Below are positions 8,558 through 16,682 of a stretch of 64,000 nt of DNA, piece after piece. Position 1 is the first letter of the stretch, and every line of letters starts with the position of its first letter. The translations under genes and the position numbers were made by a program. Origin of the DNA: Betaproteobacteria bacterium (GTDB lineage Bacteria > Pseudomonadota > Gammaproteobacteria > Burkholderiales > WYBJ01). Under the pieces are notes generated by a model. It was not told where the DNA came from, made no database searches, and saw only the letters and a list, made by a program, of their open reading frames with translations. The DNA is taken from contig WHTS01000008.1 of the NCBI GenBank assembly GCA_009377585.1, positions 41,563 through 105,562 on the forward strand, in the 5' to 3' direction.

Positions 8558-9481
8558 TCAGGCGACGGCGCGCATCTGGAAATCGCCTTTCGCGGCGGCG
8601 CAGTCGGGGCAGATCCAATCCTCGGGGACGTCTTCCCAGCGCGTGCCCGGTGCGATGCCTTCGTCCGGCAGGCCCTTCGCTTCGTCGTAGCTGAACGCGC
8701 ACAGCTCGCACTGCCACACCCGGTAGCGGGCCGAGTCGGGCTTGGCGATCATCGGTTGCGCGGCAACATCGACACGCGGGAAGTTGAGCACCAATGCTTC
8801 CAGCCCCTCGGGTCCGGCGTGCAAGCCGAATGCGGGCTCGTCGGGCTTGACGAACACGATCGTGATCGCGCCGTGGGCTTTGCCGGCGTACACGAGGCTT
8901 CCCTGGGTGATCACCACGTACTGCCCGTTGCCGCTAGCGGGATCGGGTGCGAGCGCGCGCGCATTCGGTTGCAGCGTAAGCGCATAGCAGGCGAGGCCGC
9001 GTTCGTCTTCGAGCTGCGCGAAGGCCGAGATGCCGAGCGGATCGCCGGACACGAACCGGGGCGCCTCGGTCACTTGCCAGGGCTTGCGGCCGGGCACCTG
9101 CACGAGCTTTTCGCGCTGTGCCGGCAGGTACTGCGCGCCGGGATCCCAATGCGCGCGCAGGGTGAGGAAGCCGAGCCCTTCGTCGGCGAACCGGATCGGC
9201 CCGTAGGGCGTGTGCGCGCGGGCAAAATGCACCGCATGCAGCGCGAGCGGATGGCGGCCGAGAACGCCGCCGCCGTGGGCGATGACCTGGAACTGGTCCA
9301 CTTGGTGGAAGTGCGGGTGGATCACCCGCTCGCGCGTGCCTTCGGCGAGGAAAGCGACCGGCGCATCTACCACGCCCTCGGGGGGCACGAGAAAATTGGT
9401 GCGCCAGGCAAGCCCGCCAGTGGGCACCTCGCGCTGTTTGCGGTTGTCCTTCACGTCGTCGAAGGCAGCGATCTGGGCCAT
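8558..9481 (-). CDS. Cupin-like protein with C-terminal rubredoxin domain
   Basis: 307 residues. The first 240 look like a cupin-type fold, with [20 protein letters not shown] near residues 53-72 giving clustered histidines. From about residue 256 there is a rubredoxin domain: [16 protein letters not shown], then [20 protein letters not shown], with both CxxC knuckles that bind one iron. Such a fusion suggests an oxygenase- or oxidase-like cupin with built-in electron supply; this is inference. The ATG at 9481 is preceded by GGGGGAG. It is 107 bases upstream of the MmgE/PrpD gene in the same direction, so the two may be cotranscribed. Confidence 0.75.
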   Translation of the reverse strand: MAQIAAFDDVKDNRKQREVPTGGLAWRTNFLVPPEGVVDAPVAFLAEGTRERVIHPHFHQVDQFQVIAHGGGVLGRHPLALHAVHFARAHTPYGPIRFADEGLGFLTLRAHWDPGAQYLPAQREKLVQVPGRKPWQVTEAPRFVSGDPLGISAFAQLEDERGLACYALTLQPNARALAPDPASGNGQYVVITQGSLVYAGKAHGAITIVFVKPDEPAFGLHAGPEGLEALVLNFPRVDVAAQPMIAKPDSARYRVWQCELCAFSYDEAKGLPDEGIAPGTRWEDVPEDWICPDCAAAKGDFQMRAVA

Positions 9482-9576
9482 TGCGTTTCTCCCCCGATAG
9501 CAACCCTCAATTGTAACCGGGCCGGGCCGAAGCGGCGGTACTTGCGATCCGGCATGCCGGGCATGCATAGTTCGCC

Positions 9577-9633
9577 AGTGTCCTGAGTCCGAGGTTCGTC
9601 GCAGAGATCGCGAACGTCTGCCCTCAGGACACT
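9577..9633. repeat. Perfect 11-bp inverted repeat in the BFN gene leader
   Basis: AGTGTCCTGAG (9577-9587) and CTCAGGACACT (9623-9633) are perfect arms around 35 bases. The loop holds a second small stem (GTTCG/CGAAC). It lies between divergent genes, 23 bases before the ATG of the nuclease-like gene, so it would form in that gene's leader or act as an operator. Confidence 0.6.
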
Positions 9634-9656
9634 ACCGTCGGCCAAGGAGGATCGAC

Positions 9657-10166
9657 ATGCGAGCTCGAACTGGCGAAATCTGGCGCCTTGCGGCGGCCAT
9701 GATGGCGATCGCGCTTGCTGCGCCGGCGTGCGCGGCCGAAACGCCGAGCGAAGACAACGTGCGCGTTCAGAGCGTGGAGGTGGTGGCGAGCGCGCTCGGT
9801 GCCGTGGTTCTGCTCAAGGTCGACAACAAGGCGATTCCGGTGTTCGTCGATCAGACGGTTGCGGCGTCGATCCACGCCGCGCTCACGCGCAGCAAGCTGC
9901 CGCGCCCCCTCTCGCACGACCTGATGCACAGCATATTGGAATCCTACGGCGGCAAGGTCACGCAGGTGGTGGTGACGCTGCGCGAAGCGACCTTCTATGG
10001 CGCGCTCAGCATCGATCTCGGCGGTGAAGCCAAGGTCTTCGATGCCCGCTCCTCGGATGCGATCGCGCTCGCGATCCATTTTTCCGCGCCCATACTCGTC
10101 GGCCGTTCCCTGCTCGAAAGCGCCGGGCGCGAGCTGGGCGATCCGCCGGGTTCGCAGCGCCTGTAA
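9657..10166 (+). CDS. Secreted bifunctional nuclease (BFN/DUF151) family protein
   Basis: 169 residues. A signal peptide (LAAAMMAIALAAPACAA) precedes the BFN domain. Conserved blocks are ATFYGALSIDL near residue 114 and FDARSSDAIALAIHFSAPIL near 129-148, the acidic SDAIALA core of the family. Plant and bacterial BFN proteins have been linked to nuclease activity, but most bacterial members are untested. AAGGAGG lies eight bases before the ATG. Export to the periplasm is inferred from the signal peptide. Confidence 0.8.
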   Translation: MRARTGEIWRLAAAMMAIALAAPACAAETPSEDNVRVQSVEVVASALGAVVLLKVDNKAIPVFVDQTVAASIHAALTRSKLPRPLSHDLMHSILESYGGKVTQVVVTLREATFYGALSIDLGGEAKVFDARSSDAIALAIHFSAPILVGRSLLESAGRELGDPPGSQRL

Positions 10167-10240
10167 CGATTCAACTGGAGCCAGCGGTTCGAACTACCAG
10201 CCTTTCGTAAAGTTGATGCCAATGGACGAGCACTGAACGC

Positions 10241-10349
10241 TCCCCTCTCCCTCTGGGAGAGGGGTTGGGGGTGAGGCCGGGAATTCGCGGACCATGGTCC
10301 GCGCCGGCCGAACGGCATCGGCCTGCATGCCGATGCGCGCACTGCAAGG
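10241..10349. repeat. Dispersed repeat, copy A
   Basis: CCCCTCTCCCTCTGGGAGAGGGG (a palindrome at about 10242-10264) is followed by GGGGTGAGGCCGGGAATTCG and the perfect palindrome GCGGACCATGGTCCGC (10287-10302), then CGGCCGAACGGCATCGGCC and GCATGCCGATGCGCGCACTG. An inverted copy lies at 12097-12286 and a short piece at 43503-43531. No gene is present. Confidence 0.75.
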
Positions 10350-10405
10350 AAGGGAGCCGAGCGCCAACCATTTCGGAAAAGCTCGGCAATCACGGGAGAT
10401 CCGCC

Positions 10406-12061
10406 ATGAAGATCAAAGCTGCAAACGGTGTCGCGCGCATTCTGAAGGCCGAGGGCGTGCCCTGGGTGAGCTGCTATCCGACCAGTCACGTCAACAATGC
10501 GCTGGGCGAAGAGGGCGTGCGCATCCTGATGATGGGTGAGGAGCGCTTCGCGGTCGGCGTCGCGGACGCCTTTTCGCGCGTGACCTGCGGCCAGCAGATC
10601 GGCGTATGCACGGTCATGGCGAGCCTCAATGCCGCCGGTATCCAGATGGCCTACGGTGCGATCGCCCAGGCGTGGGAGGATTCGTCTCCGCTACTCGTGA
10701 TTGCCGAGGGCCTGAGTCAGGGTGCGAGCCGACACACGCATTACGACATGGCGGAGGCGCTCCGCCCGGTCACCAAGTGGGTGGGAAAGATCGATCGCGC
10801 CGAGCTGGTGCCGGACTACATGCGCCGCGCCTTCACCCATCTGCGCTCCGGCCGCCCCGGCCCGGTGCTGCTGCTCGTGCCGCGCGATCTGGGCGAGTAC
10901 GACGAAGAGCGCTATCCCTATGTGCCGGTGAAGGGTTGGCGCAGCGCACCCGATCCGGACGACGTAGCGGCCGCGGTGACGGCGCTGCGCGCGGCCAAGC
11001 GGCCGCTGCTCCACGCCGGCGAGGGCGTCTATTACGCGGGTGCGACCGAGGAGCTGCGCCAATTCGCCGAGCTGGCGTCGCTGCCCGTGCTCACGACGCT
11101 GAAAGCCAAGGGCGCGTTCCCGGAGAATCATCCGCTCGCGCTCGGCGTGCGCGGCTCGCTCGCCGCGCATTTCCTGCAGGCTGCCGACCTGGTGTTCTCG
11201 ATCGGCTCGAGCCTCTTCCCCAATCGCTTCAGCCACGCGATTCCGGAACCGCAGGCGAAAACGATCGTGCAGTGCGCCGTGGACACGCTCGACATCAATC
11301 GCAGCTACGAGACGCGGCACGCGGTGATCGGCGATGCCCAACTTACGCTGCGGGCCCTGATCGCCGAATACACCAAGCAGGCGGGCGGGGCGCGCAAGGA
11401 TGCCGCGCTGTTGGAGGAGATCGCGGCCGGGCGGCAGGAATTCCAGGCGCAGTTCCGTCCCTGGCTGGAATCGGGCGACAAGCCGATCAATCCCTACCGC
11501 GTGATCGGCGACCTCATAAAGGTGCTCGATCCAAGAGCATCGTTCGTGACCGCCGATTCGGGCAACACGCGCGACCAGACCAGCACGGTGTACGAAGCGC
11601 AGATTCCCCGCGGCCACCTCGGCTGGGGCAACGTGTCCACGCTCGGCTTCAGCCTGGCCGGAGCGATCGCAGCCAAGCTCGCGTATCCGCAGCGCCAGTG
11701 CGTCAACATCACCGGCGATGCCGGCGTGTGCTACATGATGGGCAACTTCGAGGCGGTGGCGCGCTATGGCATCGGCATCACGACCGTGCACATCAACAAC
11801 GGCGGTTATTCGGGCTACGGCCCCGGATTCTGGGGCAAGGGTCACGATCCGTACACCTGGAAGGTGTCCGACCACGGCTCGGCGTGCATGGCTTCGATGG
11901 CACGTTCACTCGGTTTTCATGCCGAGGACGTGACCGAGCCGGCCGAGATCGTTCCGGCGTTCGAACGCGCTTTCGCGGAAAACGCCAAGGGCCGGCCCGC
12001 GCTGCTGGAATTCATCTGCTCGCATCATCCGGTCCACGGCGGCTGGGTGGGACGGGAGTGA
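10406..12061 (+). CDS. Acetolactate synthase-like thiamine pyrophosphate enzyme
   Basis: 551 residues with the three-domain layout of the POX/ALS family. The N-terminal Pyr domain has MMGEERFAVGVADAFSRVT near residues 36-54, where the first of the paired glutamates aligns with the catalytic Glu. The middle domain carries PLLHAGEGVYYAG. The C-terminal PP domain has GDAGVCYMMG, followed about 26 residues later by NNGG, the TPP/Mg motif. It probably condenses or decarboxylates a 2-oxo acid; no small regulatory subunit is adjacent, so it is likely catabolic, not branched-chain biosynthesis. GGGAG lies nine bases before the ATG. Inverted repeats flank the gene on both sides. Confidence 0.85.
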   Translation: MKIKAANGVARILKAEGVPWVSCYPTSHVNNALGEEGVRILMMGEERFAVGVADAFSRVTCGQQIGVCTVMASLNAAGIQMAYGAIAQAWEDSSPLLVIAEGLSQGASRHTHYDMAEALRPVTKWVGKIDRAELVPDYMRRAFTHLRSGRPGPVLLLVPRDLGEYDEERYPYVPVKGWRSAPDPDDVAAAVTALRAAKRPLLHAGEGVYYAGATEELRQFAELASLPVLTTLKAKGAFPENHPLALGVRGSLAAHFLQAADLVFSIGSSLFPNRFSHAIPEPQAKTIVQCAVDTLDINRSYETRHAVIGDAQLTLRALIAEYTKQAGGARKDAALLEEIAAGRQEFQAQFRPWLESGDKPINPYRVIGDLIKVLDPRASFVTADSGNTRDQTSTVYEAQIPRGHLGWGNVSTLGFSLAGAIAAKLAYPQRQCVNITGDAGVCYMMGNFEAVARYGIGITTVHINNGGYSGYGPGFWGKGHDPYTWKVSDHGSACMASMARSLGFHAEDVTEPAEIVPAFERAFAENAKGRPALLEFICSHHPVHGGWVGRE

Positions 12062-12096
12062 CATGCGAGAGTCGCTTCGCCCCCGAAAACCACACC

Positions 12097-12425
12097 CCTT
12101 GCAGGGCGCGCATCGGCATGCAGGCCGATGCCGTTCGGCCGGCGCGGACCGCCTCGGAGAGCTGCGTGGCCGGCTCGGTGGTCAGTGCCCTGGCGGTTGG
12201 CGTCGACTCGCTTTGCGGTCGATCCCCACAAGTGGGGCCCCTCGCCCGGTAAGCTCGCGCCGCTATGGTCCGCGAATTCCCGGCCTTACCCCCGTCGGCT
12301 ACGCCGACACCCCGCCTCGTGAGAGGCGGGGAGATTGAATCTTCCCTCCCGTGAGAGGCGCGAGATTGAATCTTCCCCTCCTCGTCGAGGAGGGGCTGGA
12401 CGCGACAGTGTCGCGGACGGGGTGG
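12097..12425. repeat. Dispersed repeat, copy B, with a 114-bp insertion, plus palindromes
   Basis: The inverted form of copy A occupies 12097-12150 and 12265-12286. Its central palindrome is split: 12150 ends in GCGGACC, and ATGGTCCGC resumes at 12265, with 114 extra bases between. Downstream come GTCGGCTACGCCGAC (12294-12308), CCCCGCCTCGTGAGAGGCGGGG, two copies of AGATTGAATCTTCCC, and the CCCCTCCTCGTCGAGGAGGGG plus GACAGTGTCGCGGACGGGGT module also seen near 3900. No gene is supported in this 371-base gap. Confidence 0.75.
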
Positions 12426-12432
12426 TCCGCGC

Positions 12433-13350
12433 TTACTTCCCGAAGCTCTCGACCTTCAACGGCGGATTGCCGATCTCGTCCAGCCGCTTGTCGTCGGCCA
12501 TCACCTGCACGAACACTTCCAGCGCCTGCAGCATGGGCGGCATGCCGAAGTTGGCGCAGGTGAGAAACACGACCTCGAGCACCTCGCGCGGATGGGCGCC
12601 CTGACGCAGCGCCCCGCGCATGTGACCGCGCGCGTTGGTCTCTTCGCCGACGGCAAGGCAATCGCCCACCATGCACAGCAGCCGCGTCTTGTCGTCGATC
12701 ATGAAGCGCGCATACATGCCGCCATAGCAGAACTTCACCCACAGATCGGCCATGTCGGAGTCGATTGCGTCCAGCCACGACAGGATATTGAGGTGATGGC
12801 GCGGCCGCATGACGAGCCCGCGGCTGACCGCATGCCAGCCATGCTTCCCGATCAGCTCGGCGGCACGCGGATCGGCGGCATCGTCGGGATGCCATTTCTT
12901 GCGCTCGTCCTGGTACGAGCGGGTGCGGTCGTTGCCGTCCAGCGGCAGCTGCGTGCGGCGTAACTCGTCCAACAAACCCGCGCTTTCCGCCACCCGGTGC
13001 AGCACTTCGATCGCCGGATCGACCACGGTATGGCCGCCGTAGACGATGCACTGAAGCACGATTTCGGCGATCTCGCGCACCGGCACCTTCGCGGCCAGTG
13101 CGGCATGGATGGAATCCTCCAGCGCGCCGTGGCTTTTCGCCATCGTGTACTGGCCGATCAGGACCAGGAGCCGCGTGCGCGTATCGAGCGCGGGCCGGCG
13201 GCCGAGACCCTTGATCGCGAAGTCCAGCCACAGCCGGGTGAAGTGCTGATCGATGTCGTCGCGCTGCGCGACGCGCCGCTCGAACGATTTCGGCTGTAGC
13301 GCCATGCCGGCTTCGAACGCGTCGGCGCCGTATTTGGAGTGCAAGGTCAT
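12433..13350 (-). CDS. Carboxymuconolactone decarboxylase (CMD) family protein, two domains
   Basis: 305 residues containing two CMD/AhpD-like repeats: one around residues 45-125 (TRTRLLVLIGQYTMAKSHGA, then VREIAEIVLQ) and one around 200-285 (DKTRLLCMVGDCLAVGEETN, then PREVLEVVFLTCANFG). The two-domain form resembles gamma-carboxymuconolactone decarboxylase-like proteins of aromatic or lactone catabolism. The AhpD CxxC motif is absent, so a peroxidase role is unlikely. Only seven bases separate it from the end of the upstream gene, so they form one operon. Substrate unknown. Confidence 0.75.
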   Translation of the reverse strand: MTLHSKYGADAFEAGMALQPKSFERRVAQRDDIDQHFTRLWLDFAIKGLGRRPALDTRTRLLVLIGQYTMAKSHGALEDSIHAALAAKVPVREIAEIVLQCIVYGGHTVVDPAIEVLHRVAESAGLLDELRRTQLPLDGNDRTRSYQDERKKWHPDDAADPRAAELIGKHGWHAVSRGLVMRPRHHLNILSWLDAIDSDMADLWVKFCYGGMYARFMIDDKTRLLCMVGDCLAVGEETNARGHMRGALRQGAHPREVLEVVFLTCANFGMPPMLQALEVFVQVMADDKRLDEIGNPPLKVESFGK

Positions 13351-13357
13351 TGGGTTC

Positions 13358-14470
13358 TCACTTTCTCATCGAGGCGATCGACGTAGCGAGACGTCCATCA
13401 CCATGCTTCAGCGCTCGCGTCACGGCATGCGTATTGCCGAAGGTTGGGATGTAGGCCGAATGCTTGCCGGCGCCGCCGATCACGACCACGATGAAGTCCT
13501 CGGCGCGCTCCACCATCGACACCAGCGTGTCTGGATCGGCATCGCCGTACCGGTGCGCGAGCTTCATGCGAAAGCGCCGCTCGATATTCTCCTTCGAGAA
13601 CTTGTGCATCGGCACGCGCCCGTGCTCGAACAGGAACTCCTTCACCGCCTGCTTCGAATAGCCGTCGCCGGCAATCGTCGCCGCGTGCTCCGGGCTCAAC
13701 AACACCACGGGTTCGGATGCGTAGTAGGTATTGTTCTGTCCCGTATTGGCGACGGTGCCCGCTATCGTGGTCAGAAGCCCGGCGGCGGTGTAGCTCTCGT
13801 GGTCGTTGACATTGTGCGGCGGCTCGGCGGCGACGACTGTCACGGTGGTGGCTTCGAGCGGAAAACCGCGCTCGACATGCAGCGGCTGCCAGGGATTGCC
13901 CGCTTCGTTCTCGGCGGCACAGTAGGTGAACTTGGTCGGATCGCCGTAGGTCGACATGTCGCCGATCCCCGGGATCGCGCCGCCGATGTTCACCAGCGAT
14001 AGCCTCACCGCGCGGCCGATGGTCGCGTTGGCGCGATTGCCCGCACCCAGCGCGCTATGCCCGGAATTCATGCCGAGCTCCTGCGCGCCCGGCCCGTTGA
14101 CGATGACGAGCGGCGCGCACGGATGCGTGGTCGCCTGGATGCCGTAGAGGTTGAACGGCTCCTCGGCCATCGCTTCGATGGCGAGCACGACCAACGGAAA
14201 ATACTCCGGGCGGCAACCGGCCATGACGGCATTGGCCGCCAGGCGCAGCGGGGTCGCGGCGCCGAAACGAGGCGCCAGCATGGCGATCGGTTGATCCCAG
14301 GGTCGATCGCAGTAGGCGAGCATGCGCTCGACGCGTTCGGTCGTGGGCAGCACCACGGGTAGGCCATCGCTCCAGCCGTGCTGCATGCAATATTCGAACG
14401 CGGCCTCGGAATCGTCCTCGGCCTCGAAGCCGGCGCCGGGCTCGACCAGCAGCTTGTCGATGGCGCTCAT
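13358..14470 (-). CDS. Large protein partner of the UGSC selenoprotein
   Basis: 370 residues with no assigned function. It has the block HGWSDGLPVVLPT near residues 31-43, VMAGCRPEYFPLV near 83-95, TTHPCAPLVIVNGP near 113-126 and EPPHNVNDHES near 217. I recall such GWSDGLPVV proteins beside UGSC-domain genes in other bacteria, which fits their order here. The ATG at 14470 overlaps the TGA of a 13-codon mini-frame, which in turn overlaps the UGSC stop. Conserved Cys residues (86, 117) could pair with the selenoenzyme; this is inference. Confidence 0.65.
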   Translation of the reverse strand: MSAIDKLLVEPGAGFEAEDDSEAAFEYCMQHGWSDGLPVVLPTTERVERMLAYCDRPWDQPIAMLAPRFGAATPLRLAANAVMAGCRPEYFPLVVLAIEAMAEEPFNLYGIQATTHPCAPLVIVNGPGAQELGMNSGHSALGAGNRANATIGRAVRLSLVNIGGAIPGIGDMSTYGDPTKFTYCAAENEAGNPWQPLHVERGFPLEATTVTVVAAEPPHNVNDHESYTAAGLLTTIAGTVANTGQNNTYYASEPVVLLSPEHAATIAGDGYSKQAVKEFLFEHGRVPMHKFSKENIERRFRMKLAHRYGDADPDTLVSMVERAEDFIVVVIGGAGKHSAYIPTFGNTHAVTRALKHGDGRLATSIASMRK

Positions 14471-14542
14471 TTGAGCATTTCCGCCAGTAGCTTCTCGGCA
14501 GCGCTCATTTCAGCATCTCCGCCAGCAGCTTCTCCAGCTGCG
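14467..14542 (-). repeat. 38-bp tandem duplication at the UGSC/large-gene junction
   Basis: Segments starting at 14467 and 14505 match at 27 of 30 bases. Each carries the ATGA stop/start overlap. The copy creates a 13-residue mini-frame (MSAAEKLLAEMLK, 14467-14508, minus) whose ATG overlaps the UGSC stop and whose stop overlaps the next gene's ATG. Its sequence repeats the UGSC C-terminus EKLLAEMLK. Confidence 0.8.
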
Positions 14543-15041
14543 GCCAGGCGGCGTGGCCGCGGCCTTCCACCTGCTCGACGCTGATGCCGCCCAGCGGGTG
14601 CGGGATCATGATGATGGGCAGGTCGGGCACGCCGAACGTCTTCGCCTGCGCCTGCGCGAGGTTGAGAAACGGCTCGGTGCAGATGACCGCAGTGCGCAGC
14701 CCACGCTTCCGAAGCGTCGCCATGTCGTGGACACTCCACGACGTGCACGACCCTCAATCGGCCATCGCGCTCAAGACGAAGTCCGCCTCGCGCGCGAGAT
14801 CCTCCACGATTTCGGCCGCGGCCGGCCGCGAGGCCGCCGGCTTGCGGCGCTTGACGGTCGCGCTGATCGGAAGCGAATCTGCGGCGGCGTCGAGCAGGAA
14901 CTGCAGCAGGTGATCCGCGTTCGCCTTGCTGTTGTCCAGGATGCCGATCCGGATGCCGGCGCCCTCGGCGCGCTTTCCGGCGGCGATGGTCGCGGCAGCG
15001 GCGACCGGGGCTTCAGGCGATACGCAACGTTTCAAGGTCAA
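14505..15041 (-). CDS. UGSC-family selenoprotein (in-frame TGA read as selenocysteine)
   Basis: 178 residues if TGA at 14754-14756 is decoded as Sec. The upstream 95 codons end AREADFVLSAMAD; the TGA is followed directly by G-S-C and then TSWSVHDMATLRKRG, so the sequence reads ADUGSCTSW, exactly the motif that names the family. The frame continues unbroken for 82 more residues (VICTEPFLNLAQ, IIMIPHPLGG) to a second TGA. A bacterial SECIS-like hairpin follows the first TGA. The family is a known predicted selenoprotein group of unknown redox function. The start is a TTG at 15041 with GAGGAG eight bases upstream. Automatic annotation would split or truncate the gene. Sec machinery is not in the window. 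Confidence 0.88.
14724..14756 (-). promoter_or_regulatory. Bacterial SECIS element with the Sec UGA codon
   Basis: On the minus strand, the UGA is followed after 11 bases by GTCGTGGA, loop GTG, TCCACGAC: a perfect 8-bp stem (14724-14742). The apical loop begins 19 bases after the UGA and starts with G, within the 16-37 base window and loop-G rule known for bacterial SECIS elements. Confidence 0.8.
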
Positions 15042-15130
15042 TGTCGTGTCTCCTCATTTCCAATCTTGTTCGAGCAGGCGGATGCAGCGATTGTAAACGT
15101 GACCGTTGGTCTGCACCGCTAGCCGCGCGC

Positions 15131-15601
15131 TCATTGCGTTTTGGTGCCCGGCGGCAACTCGACGTTGCGGCGTACTTCCAGCCTGGGCGATTCGATGGTG
15201 ATCTCTTTCGGTTTCGCCACCAGGACGCTCAACTCGTAGTTGCCGGCTTGCGGAACCGAAACGATCAGCATGGTGTGGGCAAAGTCGCCGCCTTGCGGCA
15301 TCTGGTTGGTGCCCGGGTTGTTGATGTTGAAGCTGCCGGTCGCGATCGGGGCGCCGTCGAGCGAAAGCGTGGCGCGGTAGCTGTTCCAGCGGTCCATCTC
15401 CGCGTACGCTGCCACCGTGGTGCCGCGTAGATTGAAAGCGATCGGATTCATGTCCGGGTCGAGATCGAGCCGCACCGGCGCGAAGCTGCCGTCGTCGCCC
15501 TGCATCAAGGTGTGAACGGATTCGCGCGCACCGGTGAAAAGGCCCTCGCAGCCGGCGAGCAGCAGGACGAGAGCCGCGCACGCGAGTCGAGCGCGCATCA
15601 T
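15131..15601 (-). CDS. Predicted lipoprotein of unknown function
   Basis: 156 residues from the ATG at 15601 (a second ATG follows at once). The N-terminus is a lipoprotein signal: RARLACAALVLLLAGC with lipobox LAGC, Cys about residue 18. The rest is a soluble, beta-rich-looking domain (FNLRGTTVAAYAEMDRWNSY, VPQAGNYELSVLVAKP) with no family I recognise. No clear ribosome site is seen. It lies 61 bases after the luciferase-like gene and 89 bases before the UGSC gene, all on the same strand, so it may share their transcript. Confidence 0.6.
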   Translation of the reverse strand: MMRARLACAALVLLLAGCEGLFTGARESVHTLMQGDDGSFAPVRLDLDPDMNPIAFNLRGTTVAAYAEMDRWNSYRATLSLDGAPIATGSFNINNPGTNQMPQGGDFAHTMLIVSVPQAGNYELSVLVAKPKEITIESPRLEVRRNVELPPGTKTQ

Positions 15602-15662
15602 GCCGCGGTTGCGGTGGCTCGTGAGCCCCCATTGCCGCGAGTCGCTGGCCGATCCTGCATGG

Positions 15663-16682
15663 TTACGCATGCTCGAACTCCGTATCGAATGCGGGCGCAA
15701 TCTCGCGCGCGAACCGGCGCAGGCTCTCGCGCGAGGCGCCGCCCATGTTGGCCAGGATGTAGCTCGCTCCGGCCGCGCGCAGCGCCTCGAGCTGAGCGGC
15801 GATCTCGTTCGGGCTGCCGTAGAGCGCGGCCGCTTCGTTGCCGCCCGGCGCATCGGCGTACGCAAGCACATGCGAGCCGCGCTGCTGCCCCGGTGCACGC
15901 GCGACCTCGATGGTGCGTCGGCGTATGCGTGCATTGCGCTCGAGCGCTAGAGCCTTGTCGGCCGCATCGCGCGCCACGTAGACGTCGCGCGCCACCGCGA
16001 CCCTCATCGGGTCGAAGCTTCGGCCTTGCGCCTGCACCTCGGCCTTGAAAAGGGCGATCCGCTCGCCGATGAGGTCGATGCCGGCGAACTGATCGAGCAG
16101 CAGATTGAATCCGCGTTGCGCGACCTTGCGGATCGACTCGGCGCTGCCGGCCGCCATCCAGATCGGCGGGTGCGGCCGCTGTGCCGGCGGCGGCTCGACG
16201 ATGATGTCCCGGAAGCGCCAGAAGCGGCCGGCATGCGAGAACGGCGACGTCGCGCTCCAGGCGCGCAGCAGCACGTCCAGACATTCGTCGAAGCGCGCAT
16301 CGGCCTCTTCGGCCGGGATTGCGAAACCAAGGAACTCGTTGTGACGATAACCTTTGCCGATGCCCAGATCGAGCCGTCCGCCCGAAAGCAGGTCGAGCGT
16401 TGCGGTCTGCTCCGCCAGCAGGACGGGGTTGTGCCATGGCAGCACCATGACCGCCGTGCCGACGCGCAGCCTGCGCGTGCGCGCAGCGAGCCAGGTGAGC
16501 AGATTCAGCGTCGCCGAAACCTGCGTCCAGCCGCTGAAGTGGTGTTCGACGACGAACGAGCTATGGTAGCCGAGCGCGTCGGCTTCCACGGCAAATTCGA
16601 TGTAATCGTGGAAGCCCTGGCCCATCGGCGCGCCCGGTCGGGACGCGGCAGCCTGGGCGCCGCCGAACATTCCGAAGCGCAT
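15663..16682 (-). CDS. LLM-class flavin-dependent oxidoreductase (luciferase-like)
   Basis: 339 residues. It starts MRFGMFGGAQ; the TIM-barrel blocks include YHSSFVVEHHFSGW near residue 44, GTAVMVLPWHNPVLLAEQ near 79, LLSGGRLDLGIGKGYRHNEF near 102-121 and PPIWMAAGSAES near 176. These are classic bacterial luciferase-family elements for FMNH2-dependent monooxygenation. The C-terminus has SPNEIAAQLEALRAAGA, also typical. No strong ribosome site precedes the ATG at 16682, so the exact start is less certain. No flavin reductase is adjacent. A likely oxygenase in the catabolic block. Confidence 0.85.
   Translation of the reverse strand: MRFGMFGGAQAAASRPGAPMGQGFHDYIEFAVEADALGYHSSFVVEHHFSGWTQVSATLNLLTWLAARTRRLRVGTAVMVLPWHNPVLLAEQTATLDLLSGGRLDLGIGKGYRHNEFLGFAIPAEEADARFDECLDVLLRAWSATSPFSHAGRFWRFRDIIVEPPPAQRPHPPIWMAAGSAESIRKVAQRGFNLLLDQFAGIDLIGERIALFKAEVQAQGRSFDPMRVAVARDVYVARDAADKALALERNARIRRRTIEVARAPGQQRGSHVLAYADAPGGNEAAALYGSPNEIAAQLEALRAAGASYILANMGGASRESLRRFAREIAPAFDTEFEHA

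Noticed and set aside
14505..14723. Separate small protein starting MATLRKRG downstream of the UGSC TGA
   Set aside because: It is the in-frame continuation of the selenoprotein; there is no ribosome site before this ATG, and the SECIS hairpin lies there instead.
14467..14757. A 96-codon minus frame (MRVVHVVECPRHG...) overlapping the UGSC gene
   Set aside because: Out of frame with the UGSC C-terminal half, which has the conserved residues; it only exists because the TGA would otherwise end the true frame.
15602..15934. N-terminal extension of the lipoprotein frame
   Set aside because: It overlaps the luciferase-like gene out of frame, and the lipoprotein signal at 15601 gives a natural start.
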